In this document: in pieces, positions 18,471-28,185 of the stretch
Layout: every line of letters begins with the position of its first letter
How positions within the stretch are numbered: position 1 is the stretch's first letter
Assembly: GCA_019058515.1 (NCBI GenBank)
Contig: JAHPYY010000176.1
Location: forward strand, 17,056 to 81,055
Length of the DNA: 64,000 bases
Source of the DNA: Promethearchaeota archaeon
GTDB lineage: Archaea > Asgardarchaeota > Lokiarchaeia > Sigynarchaeales > SOKP01
Direction of reading: 5' to 3'
Position numbers and translations under genes: made by a program
Notes under the pieces: generated by a model
Seen by the model: the letters and a program-made list of their open reading frames with translations, nothing else
What the model was told of the DNA's origin: nothing
Database searches by the model: none

Positions 18471-19013
18471 ATGGCTTTACGATTGTGGAGAAAAGCAGTG
18501 CTAATGACGCTCAGAGAAAAGAGGACATTCACCGTTTTTACGGCAATCTACACGATTTTAATCTTTTTAACCAGTATTTTCATTGAGCTCACAATTGCCG
18601 ATCCATCTACAACATCCTTCATGTTTGTGTTAATTTTCTTTGGTACAAGTTTACTACTTTCGATTCTTTACGCGTGGATATTAGTGAGCCGAAAGAAGCG
18701 AGTCTGGGCCACCTTCAAGTGTATAGGTTACACTTCTAGAGATGTGATCTCGTTAATCTCAGGGATATTAATATTTACTATGACAATTGGGCTATTTATC
18801 GTCATCGAAATCATGTTCCACTACGCCGCAGGGATTTCGTATTTAGCGAGCGCAAACATTAACTTTGGCGTACCACCTGTGTTAGTAGGACTAGTACCAG
18901 TCATTGTTACGAGTGGGATTTTTTTATTAGTTCAAGTGATTTCAATAGTTCTAATTTACCAAAAGGTGTTGAAAGTAAGACCAATTATTGCGTTAAAAAA
19001 AGTAGGTCAATAA
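18471..19013 (+). CDS. Minimal FtsX/MacB-type ABC transporter permease
   Basis: About 180 residues with four membrane segments: TM1 (about 22-42), TM2 (about 50-70), TM3 (about 98-122) and TM4 (about 145-172). The ending KVRPIIALKKVGQ is typical of FtsX/LolC-type permeases (x.P..ALr). The large extracellular domain that normally separates TM1 and TM2 in MacB/LolC proteins is absent, leaving only a short loop. The ATG at 18471 lies 8 nt after a GGTGA Shine-Dalgarno (18458-18462), which makes the upstream GTG unlikely as start. The matching ATPase follows 18 nt downstream. Confidence 0.75.
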   Translation: MALRLWRKAVLMTLREKRTFTVFTAIYTILIFLTSIFIELTIADPSTTSFMFVLIFFGTSLLLSILYAWILVSRKKRVWATFKCIGYTSRDVISLISGILIFTMTIGLFIVIEIMFHYAAGISYLASANINFGVPPVLVGLVPVIVTSGIFLLVQVISIVLIYQKVLKVRPIIALKKVGQ

Positions 19014-19031
19014 AAAGGAGGAAAAGAAGAT

Positions 19032-19724
19032 ATGCCCGTACCAAAAGATGTAATGATAGAGGCAATAGATGTAAATAAAGAGTATAGAAGAGCGGGAGCG
19101 ATCATACGAGCGTTAGCGGATATTAACGTTACGATCAAATCGGGAGAATTCGTCATTATCCAAGGACCGACCGGGTGCGGTAAGAGCACGCTATTGAACG
19201 TTTTAAGCGGTTTAGACCTACCTGATTCGGGAAAAATTATTTTTGATGGTGAAAATATAGCTCGAGCCCCAGAAGCACGTTTAGCGAGAATTAGAAGGCA
19301 AAAGATTGGATTTGTGTTTCAGGAATTCAATTTAGTTAACACCTTGACTGCTATTGAAAACGTAGAAGCATTATTATGGCCGACTGTGCTAAGAAATAAG
19401 GAAATAGAAAATAGAGCGATCGCCGCTCTTCGAGACGTTCAATTGCTTGAGAGAAAGGACCATTTCCCTGTACAAATGTCTGGGGGTGAAAAGCAGAGGT
19501 GTGCCATAGCGCGAGCAATCGTTCATAGACCTAGAGTAATCCTTGCGGACGAGCCCACCGGTAATTTGGACCCTGAAAGCGAGACTCAAACCATGGAACT
19601 TCTGAAGAAAATAAACAATGATTACGACACCACAGTTATTGTCGTCACGCACAGAGAACGCTTAGGCTCTTACGCAGACAAGACTGTAAAGATGAATAAA
19701 GGGGAAATAATATCTAAGAAATAA
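19032..19724 (+). CDS. ABC transporter ATP-binding protein (LolD/MacB type)
   Basis: 230 residues with a complete ATPase: Walker A GPTGCGKST (about 46-54), Q-loop in FVFQEFNLV, signature MSGGEKQR (about 147-154), Walker B VILADEPTGNLD and the H-loop VVTHRE. The sequence class is the LolCDE/MacB/FtsE group, which performs mechanotransmission rather than classical transport. It has a strong AAGGAGGA Shine-Dalgarno at 19015-19022. It pairs with the preceding minimal permease. Confidence 0.93.
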   Translation: MPVPKDVMIEAIDVNKEYRRAGAIIRALADINVTIKSGEFVIIQGPTGCGKSTLLNVLSGLDLPDSGKIIFDGENIARAPEARLARIRRQKIGFVFQEFNLVNTLTAIENVEALLWPTVLRNKEIENRAIAALRDVQLLERKDHFPVQMSGGEKQRCAIARAIVHRPRVILADEPTGNLDPESETQTMELLKKINNDYDTTVIVVTHRERLGSYADKTVKMNKGEIISKK

Positions 19725-19746
19725 ACGTAACTTCTTTTATTAATAA

Positions 19747-19766
19747 TTTTTTTTTCTCAATTTTTT
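19747..19766 (+). terminator. Oligo-T terminator after the ABC genes
   Basis: Two T-runs (9 T and 6 T) lie 22-42 nt after the ABC ATPase stop, with no strong hairpin. This is the usual form of archaeal termination signals. Confidence 0.45.
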
Positions 19767-19951
19767 GTAAAATTTTCTTTTATATTTGATTAAATTAGCG
19801 ATTTTGGGGCTGTTGTTCATTATCTAAAGTTATAAACTAAGATTTCCCTAGAGCGTAATAAACAAAAATATAAAATAGAATTTTATTATAGTAATTTAAA
19901 TGAATTAGAAATAGCAAAAATTAATTTAAAACTATTTGAATAGGGATTCTC

Positions 19952-20758
19952 ATGGGATTGAAACGCGTTATGTGTAGTGGATGTGCAGGAATGCTTTGTT
20001 TGATACCAATGGCTTGGATTAGTTTTAACTTCTTTGGGTTGACCAGCGCGGTTACGGGAGGAATCATTGAAAACTTATCATCCGGATTATCTGCTATTGG
20101 AGCGTTATTAGGGCCTTTAGGAGAAATATTAGTAATAGCAGCCGGGGCGTTTATTGGGATAATTCTTCTTTTCTTGTTCCCTCTTCATTGGGGGTTGTTT
20201 TATCGTCCCGATGATGTGGGGTTGTTAATTGCAATCGTTGTTCCTTGGATATTGTGTTGTACGATTACTGCTGGACTTTTTGCTCATTCCCCTCGGGGAG
20301 GAATTAACACTAGTTTAGCTATTGGAATTGGTTGGGCAATACCTATTTTAATAATTGTCTTCGCTGTTCCTACAATACTAGGAGCGATATCACCTATTGC
20401 AGGGGGAATAGCTTGGGGACTTATTAACGGGCTTGGTACAGGATTAACTGATTTACCCCTTTTCTTTGCGATTTTACTGGCGATATTCGAGGGGGCGGGA
20501 GTCGGAGCTCTTTTTGGTGCGTTAATTGGTGCTTTAAAGTACAAACCGGGAGAGGAACAAGAAACTCGAAAAGTAAAGAGAGCTAGAGGTAAAGCTAGAA
20601 AGAAGAAAGAAAAAGCTTACATTCCAGAACCTACCATCGGAAGTCCAGCCTCGACAACATCAGCCCCAACTAAGAAAGTGGACTTTTGCACAAATTGCGG
20701 TGCGAAACGAGTTGGAAGCTCTGAATTCTGTACCAACTGCGGTGCAGCTTTCAAATAA
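19952..20758 (+). CDS. Membrane protein with C-terminal double zinc ribbon
   Basis: 268 residues. There are about five to six Gly-rich membrane segments (residues 10-200), then a highly basic linker (about 205-225, KVKRARGKARKKKEK), a Thr/Ser/Pro-rich stretch, and a C-terminal zinc ribbon made of two CTNCG motifs (about 249-265). Such short zinc ribbons after membrane domains are common in archaea and are probably protein-interaction tags. The function is unknown. Confidence 0.65.
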   Translation: MGLKRVMCSGCAGMLCLIPMAWISFNFFGLTSAVTGGIIENLSSGLSAIGALLGPLGEILVIAAGAFIGIILLFLFPLHWGLFYRPDDVGLLIAIVVPWILCCTITAGLFAHSPRGGINTSLAIGIGWAIPILIIVFAVPTILGAISPIAGGIAWGLINGLGTGLTDLPLFFAILLAIFEGAGVGALFGALIGALKYKPGEEQETRKVKRARGKARKKKEKAYIPEPTIGSPASTTSAPTKKVDFCTNCGAKRVGSSEFCTNCGAAFK

Positions 20759-20760
20759 AA

Positions 20761-20786
20761 TTTTTTATTTTAAAAATCTCTTTTTT
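20761..20786 (+). terminator. Oligo-T terminator
   Basis: Two runs of six T directly after the stop of the zinc-ribbon membrane protein, consistent with an archaeal U-rich terminator. Confidence 0.4.
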
Positions 20787-20897
20787 ATTTCCTTGATTCT
20801 ATAGCATTTAAAACCTTAATTATCAAACTTTTTAAATAAATCGCGCATTAAATGAACTTATATAGAGTTCCATCTTAAAAATATATGAGTAAGACTT

Positions 20898-21911
20898 ATG
20901 CCGCGAGAAATTAAAGGAATCCTTGTAAGCAGGCTATTGGTGTTAATTTCGATAATTGCTGTGCCTATAGCGACGTTTCTAATATTCGCTTTTGTCGATT
21001 TTAAGTTGTGGTTTTCCGACGATCCTGTTTTAACGTTCTGGTTAATTAAAGTACTTTCTCCAACGGTGTATAGCGTTTCTTGGCTGTTCTTTCTCATTCT
21101 GTTTGCGAATAGATTTGCAGAAACCATTGAAGCAATGGACAGGATTGCGGGGTTTATCCCGTTAAGGTTAAAATTGTTTTACGGCATAAACGCTTTGTTT
21201 TTATTGATGATATTCGTGTTCCCATTGATTACGCCAGTGGTGTCTGTCTTAAGCTTCGCTTCGTTTGGATGGCGTCTTACTACCTTTCGAAAGGAGGATT
21301 GGGAAGATAGTAAAGTGTCTAGATTTACTAAGTTCGTAATGATACTTTTTGCAATTCTCCCTGTGGCAGTATTTTCATTCATAATCCTCGATTTCCTGGC
21401 TTTACCGCTATTTTTATGGTTTAATGTATGGGTTCCCTTGCTTTTGTATATAGAAACAATGTCCTATTGTTTATGTACTGCGTTAGCAATAGGATCGCTT
21501 TTTATTTTGCTTTCTAATAAAGGTGTGAGCGAAATTGAACAGATATATACGGATCCCTCCCAACAAAAGAGTACGCTTCCTGTGAAACTATTCGAACTAG
21601 TATTGTTTGTTTTCTTGTTTATCCTCGCGTTATACGGATTTACAATAGTAGATTTCTTTTATTACTCGGGTTTCGTAATCGTCGCGGTCGTTGCGATTGT
21701 AAATTACTTTTCGGGTAGAAAGAAAAAATACAACTTTAAAGGGCATGTATTAGGTTATCTATTAGCTGCCATCTTTATGAGCTCTACTATATTCACCTTC
21801 GCACCAGAAATCTCGTCCTTCATAAAATACAGCTTCTTGATTATACTATCTTCAGTGTTTATCCTTTTATTCATATATACATTTGTTAGAATGGAAGAAG
21901 AAGATTTTTAA
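20898..21911 (+). CDS. Polytopic membrane protein, unknown
   Basis: 337 residues with about nine membrane segments spread over the whole length and short charged loops. One longer cytosolic loop lies at about residues 125-145 (FRKEDWEDSKVSRF) and another at about 212-232. No signature of a known transporter family was recognised. It stands between the zinc-ribbon membrane protein and the large secreted protein on the same strand, each with its own spacer. Confidence 0.6.
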   Translation: MPREIKGILVSRLLVLISIIAVPIATFLIFAFVDFKLWFSDDPVLTFWLIKVLSPTVYSVSWLFFLILFANRFAETIEAMDRIAGFIPLRLKLFYGINALFLLMIFVFPLITPVVSVLSFASFGWRLTTFRKEDWEDSKVSRFTKFVMILFAILPVAVFSFIILDFLALPLFLWFNVWVPLLLYIETMSYCLCTALAIGSLFILLSNKGVSEIEQIYTDPSQQKSTLPVKLFELVLFVFLFILALYGFTIVDFFYYSGFVIVAVVAIVNYFSGRKKKYNFKGHVLGYLLAAIFMSSTIFTFAPEISSFIKYSFLIILSSVFILLFIYTFVRMEEEDF

Positions 21912-22102
21912 TAGAAGTCGGTTTCAAAAAATAAAAACCTGATAAAATTTAACTTGAGGTTTGCTCGTTCTCTAACTTTTGAATATTTTATTGCTATTTT
22001 GAATAAATTGATAAAGGTTCGAGCAAACTAGAATATCAATTTTTAAAAACTCTAATTTAGATTATTATGTAAACTTTTTACCGTATAAAAAAAGTGAATT
22101 GC

Positions 22103-24169
22103 ATGAAAAAAGTAACAAAACATTCTTTCATTGTTATTGCAATGATCTTGATGTCGTCGATAGCTATGCCAATGATGGTTTCCGCTCAAGGAGGCGGAGG
22201 AGAAGGTGGCGAAATAGGGAAACAGGAAATGATCGGAATGTATCGCGGATTTACAGGAGGTTTTGGAGCCATGTTTTCCGGATTGGGATACGGTGGAGCT
22301 ATAATAGGGCAAGTTTTTTCAACATTGCTAATGCAAGGATTAGATTTTGAGGAACATGAGGTTTTGGACAATGTGTTTGTTCTTAGTGGAGACAACGAAA
22401 CTACTGTTACAGGTTCTTTTACGCCTAGACCAGAGGTTTTCTTCGCACCCCACGGATACGATACAACAGGAATTAGCGGGTTCCCTTACTGCGTCGTGTG
22501 GTACGAGGGAGAATTCGAATACGAGATTACCTTTGGTGCGGGGGTTACTTTGCTTCTTTGGGATAACGATAGGTCGTTCATCAACGCCATTACCAGAGTT
22601 ATTGATTTCTTAAATAAAATGCTAGAATACGAAGGAAGGGAAGACGAAATTCCAACAGAATTAATTGAAGAGGGAGTGTCAGTTATTACTTGGTTCTTGA
22701 TTCACATTAACGATATTTTCACGGGAGATGAATTGTTCGTTATGAATCCTATAACCTGGCAAAACCTTCGCATTACTCCTAATCAAGCGTTTAAGGTAAA
22801 CAAATGGTGGTTTCAATCAGGGGATGATAAGATAGATCTCGAGGAGGGAAATTTCGATTCATTTATTCCAGAAAGTAAATTACAACAGTGGCGTCAGCAA
22901 GCGATAGAAAAAAGAGATAATACTATGTGGTGGTTGCTCAACCCAACTCCAGATGTGGAAGTTGCAGAAACCATTTACACTCAGTTTTCGTTTGATTTGA
23001 TCCAATTATGGATGAAAAATTTCGAGATTCATATCGACGTTGGGAAATTGTTAGAAATAGTGTCGCAACAAGCTCAATTTAACATGGCGGAAGTGTTTTC
23101 TGGCTGCGATATTGACTTCTTCCTGTTTACTCACCATTTAGCTGGAGCGTTTTTGTACGACGATCTAGACGATAGCGGGGACGTTTCTGTTACCTATAAA
23201 GATGTATTGGACGATGAAGGTAACCCGGTAATCGTTGACAACAAAACAGCTCAAGCACCCGACACCATGGAACTTACACATCAATTAATACTAGGAACGG
23301 TGGAAAACTTTCAATTTAATAAACCGCAGATTTACGACGACAAAAGGGTAAGTTGGGGAATTACCTTAGAAAACGCGCAAATATCGCCGGTTCCAGTTGG
23401 AGTAGATTTGAATAGTTATTTAAAAACCTACAAGGACGAGTTAGATTACATAGATTTTGGATTTACCTTCGAGCCTAAAATTTCCGAGGTAATTGAAGCA
23501 GACGATGGAACCGAGTACCAGGTTGCGTCGGGTAAAGTTAAATTGAACCAAAGATTCGCTCCTTGGAATGATGGAGCAGGCCCAAATTCGGATATAACTG
23601 GATTAGACATGGCAGTAGTTTACGTGTCTACCGTACTTCACTTCCACTTAAATGTGGAAACCATTGGTCAAAATGTGGAGGATCCGGAAGCATTCCTGGA
23701 TCCCGAGCAAGATTACAGCCGTGCCGATGCGGAATTAAGCGTAGGGAATTACCTTAACCCTGAGATTGGCAATCGTCTCGAGTTTGTTGACATAGCAGGA
23801 CCTAACTATGAAATTGGTCCCAATACGGATTCTCTTATTCAAGAACCCGCGAGTACCAGTGTTATTCCTGTAGCGCTGTGGGAAGGAGAAGCGGAAGCCC
23901 ACGAGACTTTTCTTGGAGACACCGGAACAACTGCAGACGATTTTGCTGCAGATATTAGGGTGACAACAGATTATAATGTTATGGTGTACACGGTATGCTA
24001 TCCTGAGTTTAATGGTTCTGGATATATGATTAATCACGATCCAACCTTTTCGGTGTTCATGGTCTTTACGCCACAAGGTTTCTGGGCGTTAATTCTATTA
24101 GTTGCGGGAGTTAGTTTAGTAGCGATCGGTACTTACCTGATTAAACGCAGAAAAGATAGATCATTGTAA
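22103..24169 (+). CDS. Large secreted protein with C-terminal membrane anchor
   Basis: About 688 residues. A Sec signal peptide (MKKVTKHSFIVIAMILMSS, cleavage near SAQ/GGG) leads into a Gly-rich start and a large acidic, Trp/Asn-rich extracellular domain. The C-terminus is a membrane segment followed by KRRKDRS (about residues 660-688), a tail anchor typical of archaeal surface proteins. The ATG at 22103 is preferred because the GTG at 22094 lies in an AAGTGA Shine-Dalgarno-like stretch. No enzyme family was recognised. It could be the surface client or partner of the ABC system upstream, but this is conjecture. Confidence 0.7.
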   Translation: MKKVTKHSFIVIAMILMSSIAMPMMVSAQGGGGEGGEIGKQEMIGMYRGFTGGFGAMFSGLGYGGAIIGQVFSTLLMQGLDFEEHEVLDNVFVLSGDNETTVTGSFTPRPEVFFAPHGYDTTGISGFPYCVVWYEGEFEYEITFGAGVTLLLWDNDRSFINAITRVIDFLNKMLEYEGREDEIPTELIEEGVSVITWFLIHINDIFTGDELFVMNPITWQNLRITPNQAFKVNKWWFQSGDDKIDLEEGNFDSFIPESKLQQWRQQAIEKRDNTMWWLLNPTPDVEVAETIYTQFSFDLIQLWMKNFEIHIDVGKLLEIVSQQAQFNMAEVFSGCDIDFFLFTHHLAGAFLYDDLDDSGDVSVTYKDVLDDEGNPVIVDNKTAQAPDTMELTHQLILGTVENFQFNKPQIYDDKRVSWGITLENAQISPVPVGVDLNSYLKTYKDELDYIDFGFTFEPKISEVIEADDGTEYQVASGKVKLNQRFAPWNDGAGPNSDITGLDMAVVYVSTVLHFHLNVETIGQNVEDPEAFLDPEQDYSRADAELSVGNYLNPEIGNRLEFVDIAGPNYEIGPNTDSLIQEPASTSVIPVALWEGEAEAHETFLGDTGTTADDFAADIRVTTDYNVMVYTVCYPEFNGSGYMINHDPTFSVFMVFTPQGFWALILLVAGVSLVAIGTYLIKRRKDRSL

Positions 24170-24198
24170 AAATTATGTCAGTAGCAAAATTAATTTTC

Positions 24199-24209
24199 TT
24201 TTTTTTTTT
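24199..24209 (+). terminator. Oligo-T terminator after the secreted protein gene
   Basis: An 11-T run lies 30 nt after the stop, followed by further T-rich sequence, as usual for archaeal terminators. Confidence 0.45.
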
Positions 24210-24383
24210 ATTTATCTTTTTTGAACTTTTTAAAAGAATAGTTCAATGATATAATAAATTAAATAAATCATAGTTTTTTAACAAAGTATTAGCAAATCGC
24301 AACTTTGGAATTTTAATCTTAAATTTCATACGAAATTTAAGAAAGTATACGAAAAAAACTCTATATTATTTGGATGTGAAGGT

Positions 24384-26162
24384 ATGCCAGTTAAAAAAGA
24401 TGACAAATATCACGTAAACGAGGATAAGATATGGTTTAAGAAGTGGTGGCCGGATAATGTTCCTAAAAACACTCACTTTGAGGAAAAAACGTTAAATCAA
24501 ATGTTAGACGAGCAAGTCGAACAATTCAAAGACAACCCTATTATGTGGTTTTTAGACACTTGGATGACCTACAAACAGTTTCACAACAAAGTCAGAGCTT
24601 TAGCTACGGCGCTTGCCGATATAGGCGTGAAGAAAGGCGATATAGTAGCAATGCATTTACCAAATTGCTTTCAATATGTAATTGGATATTACGCCATCAC
24701 GAGAATTGGGGCTATTGCTTCTGGAATAAATCCGACCTACCAGCCAATGGAAATATTGCACCAGTTAGAGATTATGAAACCGAAAGTTTTAATAATTCTG
24801 GACGCTCTTTACATACCATATCTTAAACCAATTGTTAAAAAAACTACGATAGAGACCGTAATTTACACGAATGTTGCGGACTTAGCTCACGGTTTGGGCG
24901 CAAAACGTTCTTTAGGAAAACTGCTTGGTAAAATTCCTAAAGGTAAAGTCGACTTTCCAGGAGCGCTAAGTTTTTTGGAATTACTGAACACACCACCGAG
25001 AGATGTAGAGGTAGATATTGATGTAAAGACCCATCCTGCTACACATATCATGACAGGAGGCACAACCGGACTTCCAAAAGCAGCGGTATTAACTCATTTC
25101 AACGTGGTATCTAATGCAAAACAATGTTGTTTATGGTTAGGAGGACAACAACCTGGGATTGGAAATATTGGAGTTTTACCATTATTTCACAGCTTTGCTC
25201 ACACGGTAATAATGAATACGACAATTAATTTAGGAGGGTGGATCATGCTTTTTGCTAGACCTCCAGCGACTGAGGAGTTATTAAGGACCATTGAAAAGCT
25301 TCCCGCACCAGTGGGATTAGTCTATGCAGGAGTGGAAATTTTGTTCAAAAGGCTAGCAGAGTTTAAGGATATAAAAGATTTTCCAGGAGTTATGGGGAAA
25401 CTTAAATTATGCGTGTCAGGCGCAGGACCTTTGCATAGACCCGTACGGGATGCTTTTATAGAAAACACGGGAGGAAGAATCGTGGAAGGTTATGGTTTAA
25501 CAGAAACTTCACCAGTAGTAAGCGCGGGGAATTTGTTTGGAGAAAGCCCAATTGGAGTCATAGGGATGCCGTTTCCTGGAACAGAATGGGGTATTTGGCC
25601 AACCGAAGATTTCAATAAAGGTCCTATATGTCTGGGTAATCCAGATGAAAAAGATTTCGGAGAAGACCATACTGGAGAGATTTGCGTTCACGGTCCACAG
25701 TTAATGTTCGAATATCTAAATAAACCGGAGGAAACAGACGACACCATAAAAGAATATGACGGAAAACTATGGTTACTGACTGGAGATATTGGTTTTATGC
25801 ACGAAGATGGTACCATCGAGATACGAGACAGGAAGAAACAACTGATTAAATACAAAGGATATTCCGTTTATCCAAAAGAAGTCGAAGAATTATTGATGAA
25901 ACATCCTGAAATATCCGAAGCTGCTGTAGCGGGATTACCTCACGACGAGTTTGGCGAAGCTGTTAAGGCGTGGGTCGAAATAATTCCAGGTTCTTCTTTA
26001 ACGACACAAGCAATAAAGGAATGGGCGGAGGAAAACATGACTCATTACAAAAGACCTTACTACATAGATATTATTGACGAAATTCCAAAAAATTTAATTG
26101 GAAAAGTACAGAGAAGGATTCTCCAGATCAACGATCCAATCTGGAAAGCTAAATGTGAATAA
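24384..26162 (+). CDS. AMP-forming acyl-CoA synthetase (ligase)
   Basis: 592 residues of the ANL superfamily. The AMP-binding P-loop TGGTTGLPKAAVLTH (about 229-243), the A5 motif GYGLTETSPV (about 372-381), the TGDI Asp motif (about 475) and the C-terminal DRKKQLIKYKGYSVYPKE hinge are all present, with the catalytic Lys region near PKNLIGKVQRR. It activates a carboxylate with ATP and CoA, probably a medium or long-chain fatty or aryl acid. It resembles FadD-type enzymes, and the chain length cannot be read from sequence. It is monocistronic and convergent with the small GTPase gene. Confidence 0.9.
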   Translation: MPVKKDDKYHVNEDKIWFKKWWPDNVPKNTHFEEKTLNQMLDEQVEQFKDNPIMWFLDTWMTYKQFHNKVRALATALADIGVKKGDIVAMHLPNCFQYVIGYYAITRIGAIASGINPTYQPMEILHQLEIMKPKVLIILDALYIPYLKPIVKKTTIETVIYTNVADLAHGLGAKRSLGKLLGKIPKGKVDFPGALSFLELLNTPPRDVEVDIDVKTHPATHIMTGGTTGLPKAAVLTHFNVVSNAKQCCLWLGGQQPGIGNIGVLPLFHSFAHTVIMNTTINLGGWIMLFARPPATEELLRTIEKLPAPVGLVYAGVEILFKRLAEFKDIKDFPGVMGKLKLCVSGAGPLHRPVRDAFIENTGGRIVEGYGLTETSPVVSAGNLFGESPIGVIGMPFPGTEWGIWPTEDFNKGPICLGNPDEKDFGEDHTGEICVHGPQLMFEYLNKPEETDDTIKEYDGKLWLLTGDIGFMHEDGTIEIRDRKKQLIKYKGYSVYPKEVEELLMKHPEISEAAVAGLPHDEFGEAVKAWVEIIPGSSLTTQAIKEWAEENMTHYKRPYYIDIIDEIPKNLIGKVQRRILQINDPIWKAKCE

Positions 26163-26196
26163 AAGTAGTTTATATTAACTTAAAACTTAGATTTTT

Positions 26197-26724
26197 TTAC
26201 ATTGTTACTTTTTTTTTGATCATTATTCTAGTTAAGTTTTCGAAGACATCTTCGACATTTTCTCCTGATTTAGAGCTACACTCGATAAAACCATTTGTAC
26301 CTCGAGATCTCGCAATTTTCAACCCTTCTTCTGTCTGAACCTCTCGTTGATCGTATAAATCCGCTTTACTCCCAACAACAATGATAGGGAATGGATTTTC
26401 TCTCGCGTTTTTCCTACACGCTATTAACCAATCGTCAATGTGAGCGAGCGAGGCGTAATTGGTGACATCGTACATAAACAATGCGCCATTTGTGCCTCGC
26501 ACATAAGTAGGGAGCAAGAATCTGAAACGTTCTTCTCCTCCAAAATCCCATATTTGCAGTTTTACTTTCTTACCGTCGACTTCCATGCTTTTAACATTAA
26601 AATCAACGCCTATAGTCATTTTGGAGTCCGAAACAAACAAGTTAGTAACAAATCTTTTCGTTAAGGTTGTTTTTCCGCACCCTGCATCTCCAAAGATTAC
26701 TATTTTAAATGTCGCGTCGTAAAT
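26197..26724 (-). CDS. Rab-like small GTPase with non-canonical or frameshifted start
   Basis: Ras-superfamily GTPase. Read upstream of the first TTG (26640), the same frame contains the full P-loop FGDAGCGKTTLTKRF, so the gene must start near 26722-26736. The other motifs are switch I/G2 (MTIGVDF), WDFGGEERFR (G3 with Gly-Gly), GSKADLYD (G4, NKxD variant SKAD) and ECSSKSG (G5). No ATG, GTG or TTG exists in frame between the upstream TGA (26737-26739) and the P-loop. Either ATT 26724-26722 is the start, behind a GAGG, or the GTG at 26740 starts it and one base is shifted. It ends VTM without a C-terminal prenylation cysteine. Confidence 0.75.
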   Translation of the reverse strand: MYDATFKIVIFGDAGCGKTTLTKRFVTNLFVSDSKMTIGVDFNVKSMEVDGKKVKLQIWDFGGEERFRFLLPTYVRGTNGALFMYDVTNYASLAHIDDWLIACRKNARENPFPIIVVGSKADLYDQREVQTEEGLKIARSRGTNGFIECSSKSGENVEDVFENLTRIMIKKKVTM

Positions 26725-27028
26725 GTCGAATCTTCCTCACTAGTTCGTTAATATCGATATAATTTATACAGGATACACAAGAACAACAATTATTTTGTTC
26801 GATTTTTATTTGAATTGATAGAATATAAATCTTTATTAAAGAATGAATTCTTGAATTAATTCTAATTTATAAAATTTAAAAAATTTTTGTTATAAATAAT
26901 TTAAGTTTATTATTTTTATCCTTTTTCAAAATATATGACTGATTTAGGAAATTTTTTAAAGTTTCATTAAATCTCAGTAGTATTATATCATAAATAAGAT
27001 AAAATAGAAAAAATTTAGGAAAATAAAA

Positions 27029-28063
27029 TTAATTAAGCTTCTTACCCGCCCCTCCATCCGTGAGTTTCTCTCCTAAGGCTAAACGTACGAGATTGCTTAT
27101 AATATAGGGTTCCATTCCCTGACCCTTGGCTCTACCTCTAAGCCCTGGAATGCAAAGAGGGCATAAAAACACAAATGCTTCCGCTCCTGCGTTTTTAGCA
27201 TCCATAATATTCTTCATTCGCCAGCTGTCTTCTTCTTCTTTAGAAACATTCTCCATAGCTCCTTGAATCCCACCGCAACATAACGCACCCTCTCGATCGT
27301 ACTTTCTTTCAACACGGTGAGCTCCAATTAGTTCAAAAAGTTCGTCTAGTATTTTATCTTTTTCAAATGTATATCTAGAAGCGCATGGTTGTTGGTAAGC
27401 GATTTTCATATCAAGTTTGTTCACTTTATCGTGATGTTCTTTTACATAATCTCGTAAATATTCTATCATGTGAACGGGTTTAAAAGGCAGGTCGATATCA
27501 AAATCGTGTACAATATTTGCTAAGGTGGCGTAACAATCATCATGATAGCATATTATTTCGTCGGCTCCAGTTTTTGCCAGATTATCCACAAAAGTCTGAA
27601 TGTTTTCCTTATTTACTAAACTCGGTTTACCCATATGAACCATCCCCATCCAGCAAAAATAATCGCTTCCTTTAAGAAGAGTCAAGCCTTCGAAGAGTTG
27701 TCCCTCGATCATTCCAGGCCATGTGTCTCCAAATAAACAAAGATTCATAATCGGTTTTCCTGGTTCACCTTGAATAACTTTTGTGGGCATTTTCAGAGAA
27801 GCCTCAAACATTTTTATAGTTCTTTTTGAAAGTTTAAAGGTGCCTGTTTCCTCTTGTCTTTGATTTATCAAATCAAAAGGATTCGCCCCCTCAGGACAAT
27901 ACATATTACACGCAGCGCAGGTAACGCAATCAGAAGTTACTGGACTTGCTTTACCCTCTATCAATTTTTTAAATTCTTCCTTAGCTTTTTGTAGAGGATA
28001 ACCCAAATAGTGACATCTATTCAAGCATTCTCCGCATAAAGTACATTTTTCTTCGTAAAACAT
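27029..28063 (-). CDS. Fe-S oxidoreductase with two CCG domains (HdrD/GlpC-like)
   Basis: 344 residues. Two N-terminal 4Fe-4S motifs (CTLCGECLNRC, about 8-18; CVTCAACNMYC, about 46-56) are followed by two cysteine-rich CCG-type segments, the second ending in CCGG (about 264-267). This is the HdrD/GlpC/LldE-type architecture, which passes electrons to disulfides, quinones or partner flavoproteins. It is cytosolic with no membrane segment. It lies near Lin0512 and a divergent reductive-dehalogenase-like gene and could feed electrons to the latter; that link is inference. Confidence 0.82.
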   Translation of the reverse strand: MFYEEKCTLCGECLNRCHYLGYPLQKAKEEFKKLIEGKASPVTSDCVTCAACNMYCPEGANPFDLINQRQEETGTFKLSKRTIKMFEASLKMPTKVIQGEPGKPIMNLCLFGDTWPGMIEGQLFEGLTLLKGSDYFCWMGMVHMGKPSLVNKENIQTFVDNLAKTGADEIICYHDDCYATLANIVHDFDIDLPFKPVHMIEYLRDYVKEHHDKVNKLDMKIAYQQPCASRYTFEKDKILDELFELIGAHRVERKYDREGALCCGGIQGAMENVSKEEEDSWRMKNIMDAKNAGAEAFVFLCPLCIPGLRGRAKGQGMEPYIISNLVRLALGEKLTDGGAGKKLN

Positions 28064-28185
28064 TTATTTCCTCTTTTTCTGTTCGATAATAGATTTTAAA
28101 ATACATAAAAATTGACTTAAAACAAATGAAAATACGTTGATTTTTTATTTAAGCTTTATTAACCTAGTTACTAAAAATAAAATGT

